DNA of 64,000 bases from Marinimicrobium sp038419845 (GTDB lineage Bacteria > Pseudomonadota > Gammaproteobacteria > Pseudomonadales > Cellvibrionaceae), in the NCBI RefSeq assembly GCF_038419845.1, contig NZ_JBCAQT010000008.1, forward strand, positions 148,188 through 212,187, written 5' to 3'. Below are positions 1-8,562 of the stretch, in pieces (position 1 is the first letter of the stretch; every line of letters begins with the position of its first letter). The notes under the pieces were generated by a model that ran no database searches, was not told the DNA's origin, and saw only the letters and a program-made list of their open reading frames with translations. The translations under genes and the position numbers were made by a program.

Positions 1-47
1 AAATAGGCGGACAATTCCATTTTTCTTATCTTTTCGGTTACAGTCAT
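1..47 (-). CDS. Possible start of a gene running off the left edge
   Basis: An ATG on the minus strand opens a frame that stays open to the window edge and reads MTVTEKIRKMELSAY. An AAAGAG sequence about ten bases upstream could serve as a ribosome binding site. A terminator-like hairpin separates it from the receptor gene upstream, so it would need its own promoter. Fifteen codons are too few to identify a family, and it may be chance. Confidence 0.3.
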   Translation of the reverse strand, partial: MTVTEKIRKMELSAY

Positions 48-137
48 GGTGTTAGCTCTTTCTGGTGCTTGGCAAGCGGATTGTAAAAGCCTTTGGGAGG
101 CGGACATTGTCAGCGTCTTCGCATTTCAGGGGGATCG

Positions 138-175
138 AAAAAAGGTGCCGACAGGAGTTTATCCACTGTCGGCAC
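138..175 (-). terminator. Rho-independent terminator after the first TonB receptor
   Basis: On the minus strand a GTGCCGACA arm and its complement TGTCGGCAC flank a 13-base loop and are followed by a run of six T. It lies about 40 bases beyond the receptor stop codon and fits as its terminator. Confidence 0.8.
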
Positions 176-217
176 AAGCCCATACTAAGCACATAAGTTG
201 AAATGTGAATACTCTAA

Positions 218-2752
218 TTAAAAGGAGTAGCCCAGCGTCAGCTGGCCTTGTACTCCCGGAATGAACCGGCCCAGAGTCAGCTGATCTTGAACATTCACAC
301 CAATCTGGTTTCCCTCTTGCACAGACCCCTCTTGCTGGCCTTCGGCGTCAAGGGCATTGATAACCTGCGCTTTTGCATAAAAGCCATTATTGCTGCGCCA
401 CGTCAAGCCAAGATCGACATTGGTGTATGCATCAAAGAACACCGTATTGGCTTCGTTTCCGGGGCGTTCATCGAAGTATTGAATCGCGGTATAAAACTCC
501 AGGTTATCCGTTATCGAGAAGGTGGGCGTTAGCCGGAAGTTGATCTCGGGTTGACGAATAATCTGATTACCGGACACGTCAATGGATAGACCGTCGGCAT
601 CGCAGCACACAAACGTATCCACGTATTCGGCCTCGAGGTAGGCGAGGCTTGCATCGAGACTGAACCGGTCAGAGAAACGGTATGAAGAGGTAAGTTCCAG
701 ACCGTAAGACTCGGATCCGCCAAAGGTCTGCGTTTCGACAATTGTACCATCGGAGTTTTGCTCAAAACGGTTGAAAGGTATGCCTTCCAGCTCCGCGTAG
801 AACACCGTAGCAAACACATCAAAGTCGCCGGCGTAGTATTTAAAGCCGACCTCTGCCATGTCCACGTTTTGGTCTGGGACGGCTTCATCGACCTGTTCAA
901 CACTATTTTTCTCTGTATAGTCCTGAATAGTTCTGGATAAAAACAGGTCGGAATAGCGCACGAATACACCGAGATCACCTGTGAACTGGTAGTTTGCCGC
1001 CAGGGTCCATGACTCATTCATGAAATCGTCTTCAAGTGTGACAAACTCGCCGGATTTTTGCAGGAAGCTGTTGTCGTAAAGTGTGTCCGGATTTCCATCA
1101 AGATCGACAGCTTCAAAGCGAGCTTCGTTCTCAAAAACGTCTTTGAATTCAATTCTCAAAGATGCGGTAATATCGAGCTTGTCGGTTACCTGGAATTCGT
1201 CCTCAAAAATACCGGCCATGACAGTCTGTTCGGATTTTTCATCCCGGTTGTTGGTGTTGAACTGCAAAAACCCGTTTTTAGTCGCCCCGAACTCTTCGCC
1301 GTCGCGGATCATGATAAGATCGAGCGTTCTTGGGCTTCCCACCGCTTCACGAAATGGTCGATGAAATTGGCCGACCCGGTCCCGAGTAAAATGACTGAAG
1401 TAAAATGCGCCCGAGAAACTGTTTCTATCGGCGACATGGTCGAACTGTTGATGCAGGAAGAAGTTGTCATTCTCCCAGTCCCAGGCGATCAGGATGTCAT
1501 CCGAAAAGAGTCCGTCCGGACCAAGTTCGCCGGCTCTGATTTGCTCTTCGGTCCAAACCTCTTTGGGTCCGTAGGTGGTTTCCACCCGAAAGCTGTCGGC
1601 ACCAACCTGGTCCATGGCGCTTTGAGCAACATCCAAAACCGGAGTGAGGAACAGGTTAATATCGATATCGGTTGAAACACTCCCCGAGGTATAGCGGACT
1701 TTGGTGGTGCTTTTCCAGGTGTCGGTGAGGTCGTACTCAAGCTCACCGCCCACATAGTAAAAGTCTACGTGGTTACCATTACTCAGCTCGCGCTCCTGTG
1801 TTCCCCCGCCCTGGGTTGGCACTGAATAGCGGTCAAAGTCATTGAGCACAAAATTGTCTTCTTTAATATCGTAGTATGGCGTTTCGCTAAAACCACTGTC
1901 AGAACTGAAGCTGACAAGGCCCGGCCGAGTTTGATGGGCAATTTTGTCCTTCCACTTGGCACTGAATTTAACCCGGCCACGGTCGAACTCCTTGATGATG
2001 TTGCCGTATATCTCACCGCCTTTATTCAGAGGGAAATAATCCCGATCTCTGACCCCTTCGTCATAGACATAATTCGCCGAGAAGCTGTAGTAGGTGTCGT
2101 CAAAACGCTCGATAGGGCCGCTGATATGACTTTTCAGATCGAACAGGCCCTGAGGTCCTGTGGTGACACTGAACTCTCCCTCGGTATCCGGGCCGCCCTC
2201 TTTAGTGACAAAGTTCACCAGCGCCCCTGGTGAGTTGGTGCCCCAGATGCCTGCAGTGCTGCCGCGTACTGCCTCAACACTTCTTAGGCCATGACCGCCG
2301 GAGAAATATTGCGGATCCACGAACAGGGGCTGCTCCAGTATGGGAAGGCCGTCCTCGCGAAGTTGCACATATATATTGCCAGCCGGAGAGAAGTTTTGCG
2401 GGAAGCCCCTGGTCAAAAGGTTAAAGTCGCTGTTGCCTGAGGTTTCAATGGTGATACCCGGTACCGCTCTCAGAACGTCGGAAATGTTTCCGGGGGTATT
2501 TATTTTGGTCAAAGCCTCTTCATCAATGGCAGTCACCGCGATGGTGGACTCTTGCATGGTCGCGCCACGCGCAGAACCCACAGTTACAATCTCCTCAATC
2601 GCAGGCGCTTGCTGATTCTGGGCAAGTTCGGAATCCTCGGGTTGAGCCTGGGCAAAACTCAGAGCCGGTAGACTCAAGGCGCAGGCTGTAAGCTTACCAA
2701 GTAATGCTTTGCTTGGCTTGCCCGGTATTTTTTGCATTGTGATGGTAGTCAT
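218..2752 (-). CDS. TonB-dependent outer-membrane receptor
   Basis: This is a ligand-gated outer-membrane channel driven by TonB-ExbBD. A signal peptide ends around ALSFAQA, followed by a TonB box-like IEEIVTVGS, a plug domain (roughly residues 60-180, with the GNISDVLRAVPGI core) and a beta-barrel that ends in the aromatic residue typical of outer-membrane proteins (LTLGYSF). At about 844 residues it has the usual length. I place the start at MTTITMQKIP because an AGAGGAG ribosome binding site lies just before it; an ATG six codons upstream would bury that site inside the coding sequence. The ligand is unknown: no siderophore or sugar gene adjoins it, since the neighbour is glpK across 0.5 kb. 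A large palindrome upstream suggests dedicated regulation. Confidence 0.9.
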   Translation of the reverse strand: MTTITMQKIPGKPSKALLGKLTACALSLPALSFAQAQPEDSELAQNQQAPAIEEIVTVGSARGATMQESTIAVTAIDEEALTKINTPGNISDVLRAVPGITIETSGNSDFNLLTRGFPQNFSPAGNIYVQLREDGLPILEQPLFVDPQYFSGGHGLRSVEAVRGSTAGIWGTNSPGALVNFVTKEGGPDTEGEFSVTTGPQGLFDLKSHISGPIERFDDTYYSFSANYVYDEGVRDRDYFPLNKGGEIYGNIIKEFDRGRVKFSAKWKDKIAHQTRPGLVSFSSDSGFSETPYYDIKEDNFVLNDFDRYSVPTQGGGTQERELSNGNHVDFYYVGGELEYDLTDTWKSTTKVRYTSGSVSTDIDINLFLTPVLDVAQSAMDQVGADSFRVETTYGPKEVWTEEQIRAGELGPDGLFSDDILIAWDWENDNFFLHQQFDHVADRNSFSGAFYFSHFTRDRVGQFHRPFREAVGSPRTLDLIMIRDGEEFGATKNGFLQFNTNNRDEKSEQTVMAGIFEDEFQVTDKLDITASLRIEFKDVFENEARFEAVDLDGNPDTLYDNSFLQKSGEFVTLEDDFMNESWTLAANYQFTGDLGVFVRYSDLFLSRTIQDYTEKNSVEQVDEAVPDQNVDMAEVGFKYYAGDFDVFATVFYAELEGIPFNRFEQNSDGTIVETQTFGGSESYGLELTSSYRFSDRFSLDASLAYLEAEYVDTFVCCDADGLSIDVSGNQIIRQPEINFRLTPTFSITDNLEFYTAIQYFDERPGNEANTVFFDAYTNVDLGLTWRSNNGFYAKAQVINALDAEGQQEGSVQEGNQIGVNVQDQLTLGRFIPGVQGQLTLGYSF

Positions 2753-3264
2753 CAGCAATCCTCCTCTCATGATTATTGTGTTCAGATAGCTGCCTGTGTT
2801 GGTATTACGTACTTGATTGATCGGTTCTTCCCTTAACGAATGAATGCTTCAGCAAGGCAGATTAATTTATCACTAATAATATTAGTAATAAATTAATAGT
2901 AGACCAACGCCCGAGCTGAGTCAAAGCCAAAGACGGGCTTCAACTGACTGTTTTTTCATATAAATCGTAGTCTTTTAACGCAATAGGATCTAAGAAGAAG
3001 GCCGGTCCAGCTCAGGTGGTCGAGTAACACTGATTGGTGCAGACCAAATCTGACACTGGCTCTAGAAAAAAGGGGGGGGGTTGTGGAACAGAGCAGCTCG
3101 ACCGAGCACACCCATCTCCGATGAGCTACCGTCTGAACGCCGGGAGTGGAAAATGCGTGTTCATTTGAGTCTTGGTGACTAATGGGCCGGCCCACCGGGA
3201 AATGGGCCAGTGGGTCGTTGAACTGTCGCAGATTTGATGGGCCGTTGAAGTGTAAACACGGGCA
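2753..3264. other. Intergenic region between glpK and the TonB receptor
   Basis: No convincing gene is present. The receptor-proximal half is AT-rich and carries the 37-bp palindrome. The glpK-proximal part has a run of nine G (3072-3080) and three ATGGGCC copies (3182, 3202, 3237), two of which can form a short hairpin with GGCCCA. The GC-rich repeated motif differs from the rest of the spacer and could be an insertion-sequence relic, but no transposase remnant is readable. Confidence 0.5.
2861..2897. promoter_or_regulatory. 37-bp AT-only palindrome, candidate operator
   Basis: Arms ATTAATTTAT and ATAAATTAAT are perfect complements. Inside them ACTAAT and ATTAGT form a second inverted repeat around a central AAT. 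The symmetry is broken only by single bases between the arms. It lies about 110 bases upstream of the TonB receptor start, where a promoter is expected. It has no GC stem or T-run, so it is more likely a protein-binding site than a terminator. Confidence 0.55.
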
Positions 3265-4746
3265 CTAATCACACTGAACACGGCGAACGGCTTGCTGCCA
3301 GCCGAGGTAGAAACCATCGCGCCGCTCCTTGGTCATTTCAGGCTTAAATCGCCGATCGCAGAGCCACATTGACTCCAGCTCAGAGAGTGACCCGAATACT
3401 CCCGCTTTCAACCCTGCCAGATAGGCGGCGCCCAGCGCCGTGGTTTCAGTGATTTCGGGCCGATCCACCGAGGCACCCAGAATATCCGCCAGAAACTGCA
3501 TGACCCAGTTGTTTGCCGCCATGCCACCATCCACCCGCAGGACCACGGGTCTCTCTCCGTCATTTTCCATGGCTTTCTGCAGGTCCTTGGTCTGGTAACA
3601 GACCGACTGCAGCCCCGCTGTCACAATTTCCTTTATTCCCGTATCTCGAGTCAAACCAAAAATCGCACCACGGGCGCTGGGATCCCAATAAGGTGCGCCC
3701 AGTCCGGTAAACGCTGGCACCATATAGACGCCGTGATCCAGGGAGGTCTGCCGAGCCAGAGGTTCTGTTTCGCCCGCTTCAGCAATCAACTGCAGACCAT
3801 CTCTGAGCCATTGAATCGTCGCACCCGCCACAAAAATACTGCCCTCCAGCGCATAGGTCGTCTGGCCATTAAGACGGTACGCCACCGTGGTCAGTAAGCG
3901 GCTTTTTGACTTCAGGGCTCTACCACCGGTATTCACAACCATAAAACAGCCCGTACCATAGGTACTTTTGGCCATCCCTTCACGGAAACAGGTTTGCCCG
4001 AAAAGTGCAGCCTGCTGATCACCAGCCACCCCAAGAATGGGGATTTCCATGCCTAGCACCTGTGCATCACTGACGCCAAAATCATCAGAAGAGTCCATCA
4101 CTTCGGGTAACAGAGAGCCGGGAATCTCGAACAGCTCCAGCAAATCATCATCCCAGGTCTGGGAATGAATGTTGAACAGCATAGACCGAGAGGCATTGGT
4201 TGCATCTGTTCGGTGCACCTTCCCCCCCGTCAAGTTCCAGATCAGATAACTATCCACTGTCCCGAAAGCCAGCTCGCCACGCTCGGCACGATCTCGTACC
4301 CCAGGAATATTGTTGAGAATCCAATGCAGCTTGGTCGCCGAGAAATAAGGGTCTATCAGCAGCCCGGTTTTCTCGTTTACCCGGGCCTCCAGCCCCGCAG
4401 CCTTAAGCTGCTTGCAATACTCACCGGTGCGCCGATCCTGCCAGACGATCGCACGGCACACCGGTTCACCCGTCTGGCGATCCCAGACCAGCGTGGTTTC
4501 ACGTTGATTGGCGATACCAATCGCCTTGACACGGTCATTGCCTGAGTCGAGCTGCCCGAGGACCTCCTTGCAGGTACGCAACACCGTCTGCCAAATATCT
4601 TCGGGCTCGTGCTCAACCCAGCCATCGTGAGGGAAATGCTGCGCAAACTCCTCCTGGGCCGAATAGTGTATCCGTCCGTCCGCCCCAAAGAGGATAGCGC
4701 GAGAGCTTGTAGTTCCCTGATCAATCGCCAAAATATAATCAGTCAT
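3265..4746 (-). CDS. glpK: Glycerol kinase
   Basis: This cytoplasmic enzyme phosphorylates glycerol with ATP to sn-glycerol 3-phosphate. At 493 residues it is full length for the FGGY kinase family. The N-terminal phosphate-binding DQGTTSSR (9-16), the substrate-loop TDATNASRSMLFN (180-192) and AGDQQAALFG with the catalytic base Asp243 are all present, as is the C-terminal VDGGMAANNW nucleotide-binding segment. It is divergent from glpR with a TTTCGTTT motif between them, which fits GlpR repression. The glycerol facilitator gene glpF, often found next to it, is absent here. Confidence 0.97.
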   Translation of the reverse strand: MTDYILAIDQGTTSSRAILFGADGRIHYSAQEEFAQHFPHDGWVEHEPEDIWQTVLRTCKEVLGQLDSGNDRVKAIGIANQRETTLVWDRQTGEPVCRAIVWQDRRTGEYCKQLKAAGLEARVNEKTGLLIDPYFSATKLHWILNNIPGVRDRAERGELAFGTVDSYLIWNLTGGKVHRTDATNASRSMLFNIHSQTWDDDLLELFEIPGSLLPEVMDSSDDFGVSDAQVLGMEIPILGVAGDQQAALFGQTCFREGMAKSTYGTGCFMVVNTGGRALKSKSRLLTTVAYRLNGQTTYALEGSIFVAGATIQWLRDGLQLIAEAGETEPLARQTSLDHGVYMVPAFTGLGAPYWDPSARGAIFGLTRDTGIKEIVTAGLQSVCYQTKDLQKAMENDGERPVVLRVDGGMAANNWVMQFLADILGASVDRPEITETTALGAAYLAGLKAGVFGSLSELESMWLCDRRFKPEMTKERRDGFYLGWQQAVRRVQCD

Positions 4747-4781
4747 GGTGTATTTGGCCTCAACGAGATTTATTCATATTT

Positions 4782-4789
4782 TTTCGTTT
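4782..4789. promoter_or_regulatory. Candidate GlpR half-site upstream of glpK
   Basis: TTTCGTTT lies about 36 bases upstream of the glpK start. The same TTCGTTT core recurs upstream of glpD. GlpR operators in other bacteria contain TTCG half-sites; assigning this copy to GlpR is inference. Confidence 0.4.
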
Positions 4790-4909
4790 TACCACATTAT
4801 CGCACATATTCCAAAGATTATTTTCTTTTTTCATCGAAATCAGGGCTGAAACAACCTCTCCCACTAACCTGTCTCGCCTTGATATACTCATCCAACCAAA
4901 AAACCAGGC

Positions 4910-5719
4910 ATGAACATAGAAATCTATCAGGACACACCCAACAAGAGCAGCGCAAAACCAATGACTCAACAGCGCCGACAGGACCTCATCCTCGAGCAAA
5001 TCCGCAGGAAAGGCTTTGCCACCATTGACGAGCTGGTAGACCACTTCCAGGTCACACCACAGACCATCCGTCGGGACCTTAACTCCCTTGCCCAAGATCA
5101 GAAAATACGCCGGCATCACGGCGGTGCGGGGCTGGAGTCCAGTACGGTCAATACCGCCTACCAGACCCGGAAAATCATGAACCTTGAAGCCAAGGAGAAG
5201 ATCGCCTCGGAACTGGTGAGGATGATCCCTGACGGCGCCTCGCTGTTCATCAATATTGGCACCACCACAGAAACCATCGCACGGGCGCTGCTGGGCCACA
5301 AGGGCCTGCAGGTTGTGACCAACAATCTGCACGTGGCCATGATTCTCGGCCGCAAAGAGGACTTTTCCGTCGTAATCGCGGGCGGAGAAGTCCGGCACAG
5401 GGATAGCGGAGTCATCGGCGAAGCGACCGAGGAGTTCATCAGGCAGTTCCGTATGGATTTTGGCATTATCGGCATCAGCGGCATTGATCTTGAAGGCTCA
5501 CTGCTGGACTTTGACTATCGGGAAGTCCGGGTAGCACAGGCAATCATTGAGAGCTCGCGCCAGGTACTGCTCGCAGCCGATCACTCCAAATTCGGACGCA
5601 ATGCCATGGTTCGACTTGGCAACATCAGCCAGGCGAACCACTTTTTCACTGATGCCCCGCCACCGGCGGAGATAGAACCCATCCTGACCCAGAACCGGGT
5701 GCACCTCCACATCGTCTGA
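4910..5719 (+). CDS. glpR: DeoR-family repressor of glycerol genes
   Basis: This is a DNA-binding repressor expected to release its operators on binding glycerol 3-phosphate. A DeoR helix-turn-helix (RRQDLILEQIRRKG to VTPQTIRRDLNSL, about residues 22-75) is followed by the sugar-phosphate-sensing domain with NIGTTTE and VVTNN motifs and the DHSKFGR segment typical of the family. The start is uncertain: ATG 4910 gives 269 residues, while ATG 4961 (MTQQRRQD) matches the usual GlpR N-terminus better. Neither has a strong ribosome binding site. Divergent glpK and downstream glpD support the GlpR call over other DeoR proteins. Confidence 0.88.
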   Translation: MNIEIYQDTPNKSSAKPMTQQRRQDLILEQIRRKGFATIDELVDHFQVTPQTIRRDLNSLAQDQKIRRHHGGAGLESSTVNTAYQTRKIMNLEAKEKIASELVRMIPDGASLFINIGTTTETIARALLGHKGLQVVTNNLHVAMILGRKEDFSVVIAGGEVRHRDSGVIGEATEEFIRQFRMDFGIIGISGIDLEGSLLDFDYREVRVAQAIIESSRQVLLAADHSKFGRNAMVRLGNISQANHFFTDAPPPAEIEPILTQNRVHLHIV

Positions 5720-5865
5720 CCCACCTCTCCCTGCCGGCCCGCACCCGGCTTCTCCACCAGCAGATCGCACCCGCGAACTGCCGCTCTGCGGCGCCCTGAT
5801 TTGTGCCCGCCTCCCCACATTTAAAGCCCCAGAAACGCAAAATTCCAGGCTTCAGGGGACAAAAG

Positions 5866-5927
5866 GTTCGTTTATGGTTGTTTTTGTTCGTTTGGTAGTG
5901 ATAAAGTATCGAAAACGAAAACGTTTT
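5866..5927 (+). promoter_or_regulatory. Candidate GlpR operator array upstream of glpD
   Basis: GTTCGTTT occurs at 5866-5873 and again at 5886-5893, about two helical turns apart. It is followed by CGAAAACGAAAACG, which contains the same core in inverted orientation, and by the palindrome AAAACGTTTT (5918-5927). The array lies 80-140 bases before the glpD start. Clustered, phased half-sites are typical of DeoR-family control regions. Confidence 0.5.
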
Positions 5928-6008
5928 GCACCTTGAGCGTATCGTTGAGGCGGTCGAGAGGCCGGTATTACGGCCCTTCCACAGACGAAGACACAAGAAG
6001 GGGAAAAC

Positions 6009-7502
6009 ATGAACACCGAAAGCTGCGATTACGACCTCCTGGTTATCGGGGGAGGCATAAATGGGGCCGGTATTGCGCTCGACGCCGCCGGCAGAGGGTT
6101 GGATGTTCTGCTCTGTGAAATGAACGACCTCGCCTCAGCCACCTCCTCCAACAGCAGCAAGCTCATTCATGGCGGTTTGCGATACCTTGAATACTACGAG
6201 TTTCGACTCGTCCGCGAAGCGTTGGCCGAACGGGAAGTTCTGCTGCGAAAGGCACCTCACATCATCTGGCCTCTTCGGTTCCGTTTACCTCACCGATCTC
6301 ACCTGCGCCCGGCGTGGATGATTCGGGCGGGGCTGTTCATCTACGACCACCTGGCCAAGCGCACCACACTGAAAAGCTCTCGCGGCATCAAGTTTGGAGA
6401 AGACAGCGCTCTCGTTGACAGTATCAGCCGCGGCTTTGAGTACTCCGACGGTTGGGTAGACGATGCCCGCCTGGTGGTACTCAATGCTATGGGGGCCCGA
6501 GACAAGGGCGCCGAAATTCACACGAGAACCCGATGTACCAGCGCCAAACGCAAAGGTTCATTGTGGGAGGTCACCCTCGAAAACCAGGTGACGGGCGAAC
6601 ACCAGACGGTCACCAGCAGAGCTTTGGTTAATGCGGCAGGCCCCTGGGTAGCCAGCTTTTTTGACGATGCGCTTACGACCCGCTCGCCCAAAAAGATCCG
6701 GCTCGTCAAAGGCAGCCATATCATCGTTCCGCGCATTCATGACGAACCTCAAGCGTACATATTGCAGAACGAAGACAATCGTATTGTGTTCGTTATTCCC
6801 TACGAAGAGGACTTCTCTCTCATAGGTACTACGGACGTTGAACATAAGGGCGACCCAGCCGAAACTTCTATATCCGAGGAAGAAATTGATTACCTGATAT
6901 CAATCGTCAATGATCACTTCAAACAGAAAATCAGCGCTAACGATATTGTCTCCTCCTACTCGGGTGTACGCTCCCTGCTAGACGACGAAGCCGATTCGCC
7001 AACCGCAGTCACCCGGGATTACACCCTTGAAGTTGAGGCGCCTGGCGGACAGGCCCCTCTGCTGTCCGTGTTCGGCGGTAAAATAACAACATACCGCAAG
7101 CTCGCAGAAGCGGCAGTCAACAGAATTATTGACCACTTCCCGGGAGCGGGCGACAACTGGACCGCCGACGCTCCATTACCGGGCGGAGACTTCACGACTC
7201 AGAAAAGCTTGCAATCTGAGCTTAATCAGCGATTTCCCTGGCTTCCAGAGAAGGTCAATAAACGATTCGTGAGGTCTTACGGCACTCTCAGCTTTCAGAT
7301 ACTTTCCGGTCTCAAATCCATCGAAGATATGGGCCAGCACTTTGGCGCCGGTCTCTACGAGCGGGAGGTAGAGTATTTAATCAGTAACGAGTGGGCACGG
7401 CACATTGACGACATCCTATGGCGTCGTACCAAACTTGGGCTGTTTTTAGCGCCATCGGAACGCGAGTCACTGGAGACTTATATTCACGCTGCTATCAAAT
7501 AG
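6009..7502 (+). CDS. glpD: Aerobic glycerol-3-phosphate dehydrogenase
   Basis: This is a membrane-associated FAD enzyme that oxidises sn-glycerol 3-phosphate to dihydroxyacetone phosphate and passes electrons to the quinone pool. The N-terminal Rossmann motif VIGGGINGAGIALDAAGRG is followed by the family segments SNSSKLIHGGLRYLE and FGGKITTYRKLAEAA. The 497 residues match GlpD (about 500). An AAGGGGAAAAC ribosome binding site precedes ATG 6009. It follows glpR on the same strand but behind its own candidate operators. Its product feeds TpiA, encoded next. Confidence 0.96.
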   Translation: MNTESCDYDLLVIGGGINGAGIALDAAGRGLDVLLCEMNDLASATSSNSSKLIHGGLRYLEYYEFRLVREALAEREVLLRKAPHIIWPLRFRLPHRSHLRPAWMIRAGLFIYDHLAKRTTLKSSRGIKFGEDSALVDSISRGFEYSDGWVDDARLVVLNAMGARDKGAEIHTRTRCTSAKRKGSLWEVTLENQVTGEHQTVTSRALVNAAGPWVASFFDDALTTRSPKKIRLVKGSHIIVPRIHDEPQAYILQNEDNRIVFVIPYEEDFSLIGTTDVEHKGDPAETSISEEEIDYLISIVNDHFKQKISANDIVSSYSGVRSLLDDEADSPTAVTRDYTLEVEAPGGQAPLLSVFGGKITTYRKLAEAAVNRIIDHFPGAGDNWTADAPLPGGDFTTQKSLQSELNQRFPWLPEKVNKRFVRSYGTLSFQILSGLKSIEDMGQHFGAGLYEREVEYLISNEWARHIDDILWRRTKLGLFLAPSERESLETYIHAAIK

Positions 7503-7607
7503 GACTACAAATATACCCCTGAGCGCCCATCAACTCCCTCTGTTGATCCTCAACGCTCGAGACAACCTTCACTCTGATCTTCGATAAGTCAACAGAGGAG
7601 ATACACA

Positions 7608-8360
7608 ATGCCTGCACCTATGGTCATAGCCAACTGGAAAATGAATGGTAGCCTGATCGGGAATGCGTCACTTCTCCATCAGATTCTCTCAGGTTCCGAC
7701 GCATTTGAGCATCTGGAGGTCGGCATTTGCCCACCATTCCCGTACCTTGAGCAAGTGAGCGAGCAGGTCTCACACAGCCGAATTAACCTCGGCGCCCAGA
7801 ACGTCAGCGCGTTTCAATCGGGCGCCTACACCGGGGAAACCTCCGCTGCAATGTTGAAGGATCTGGGGTGCCGATATGTGTTGCTCGGCCACTCTGAACG
7901 CCGACAACTGTTTCAGGAAAGCGACCATCAAGTAGCAGCCAAGTTTGAAGCAGCGCTGAGCGCCGGTCTCCAGCCAGTGCTCTGTATCGGTGAGACACTT
8001 GAGCAACGTCAACGGGAAGAAACCGGACGGGTGGTTTCAACGCAGATACAAAGCGTAATAGACCATGTAGGCATTCAGGGCTTCACCAATGCTGTGATCG
8101 CCTATGAACCCGTATGGGCAATCGGGACTGGCCAAACGGCCACACCGGAACAGGCACAAGAGGTTCATGCTCATATCCGTCAACTTCTGACCGGTTACGA
8201 TGCCTCAATCGCCAGTCAAGTCCACATACTCTACGGTGGCAGCGTCAACGCCGCTAATGCCCGGTCCCTCTTTTCACAAAAAGACATTGACGGAGGCTTG
8301 GTTGGAGGCGCTTCTCTGAAACCCAATGACTTCCTGGATATCTGCAGATCGGCTTCATAA
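7608..8360 (+). CDS. tpiA: Triosephosphate isomerase
   Basis: It interconverts dihydroxyacetone phosphate and glyceraldehyde 3-phosphate in the cytoplasm. Lys11 in ANWKMNG, His95 in LLGHSERR and Glu167 in AYEPVWAIGTG form the complete active site, and the C-terminal YGGSVNAAN phosphate-binding loop is present. An AGAGGAGAT ribosome binding site precedes the start. Many relatives carry tpiA elsewhere, near secG; its place directly after glpD suggests a copy serving glycerol breakdown. Whether a second tpiA exists cannot be seen here. Confidence 0.97.
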   Translation: MPAPMVIANWKMNGSLIGNASLLHQILSGSDAFEHLEVGICPPFPYLEQVSEQVSHSRINLGAQNVSAFQSGAYTGETSAAMLKDLGCRYVLLGHSERRQLFQESDHQVAAKFEAALSAGLQPVLCIGETLEQRQREETGRVVSTQIQSVIDHVGIQGFTNAVIAYEPVWAIGTGQTATPEQAQEVHAHIRQLLTGYDASIASQVHILYGGSVNAANARSLFSQKDIDGGLVGGASLKPNDFLDICRSAS

Positions 8361-8562
8361 AAACTCTTGCCTATGAGCAACTCATCAGCTAGAGACCGTC
8401 GACGTCAACGACCCGATCACCTGGTGCGCTGCGCGGCTAATTCGGCAGAAAAACGCTCAATTATCGGCGAGGGCCAGATGGTTACGCTCAGAATATCTGA
8501 CAATTCATATAAATAGAGCTAGACTAAATCCCACTTGCCCAAAACGCCCTCAGGAGTTTGGT

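Noticed and set aside
3072..3080. Run of nine G as a possible phase-variation tract
   Set aside because: It lies outside any gene and far from either start codon, so slippage has no evident target.
2956..3195. 79-codon frame between glpK and the first TonB receptor
   Set aside because: No ribosome binding site, odd Ser/Arg/Leu composition, and it spans the poly-G run. I could not link it to a known transposase.
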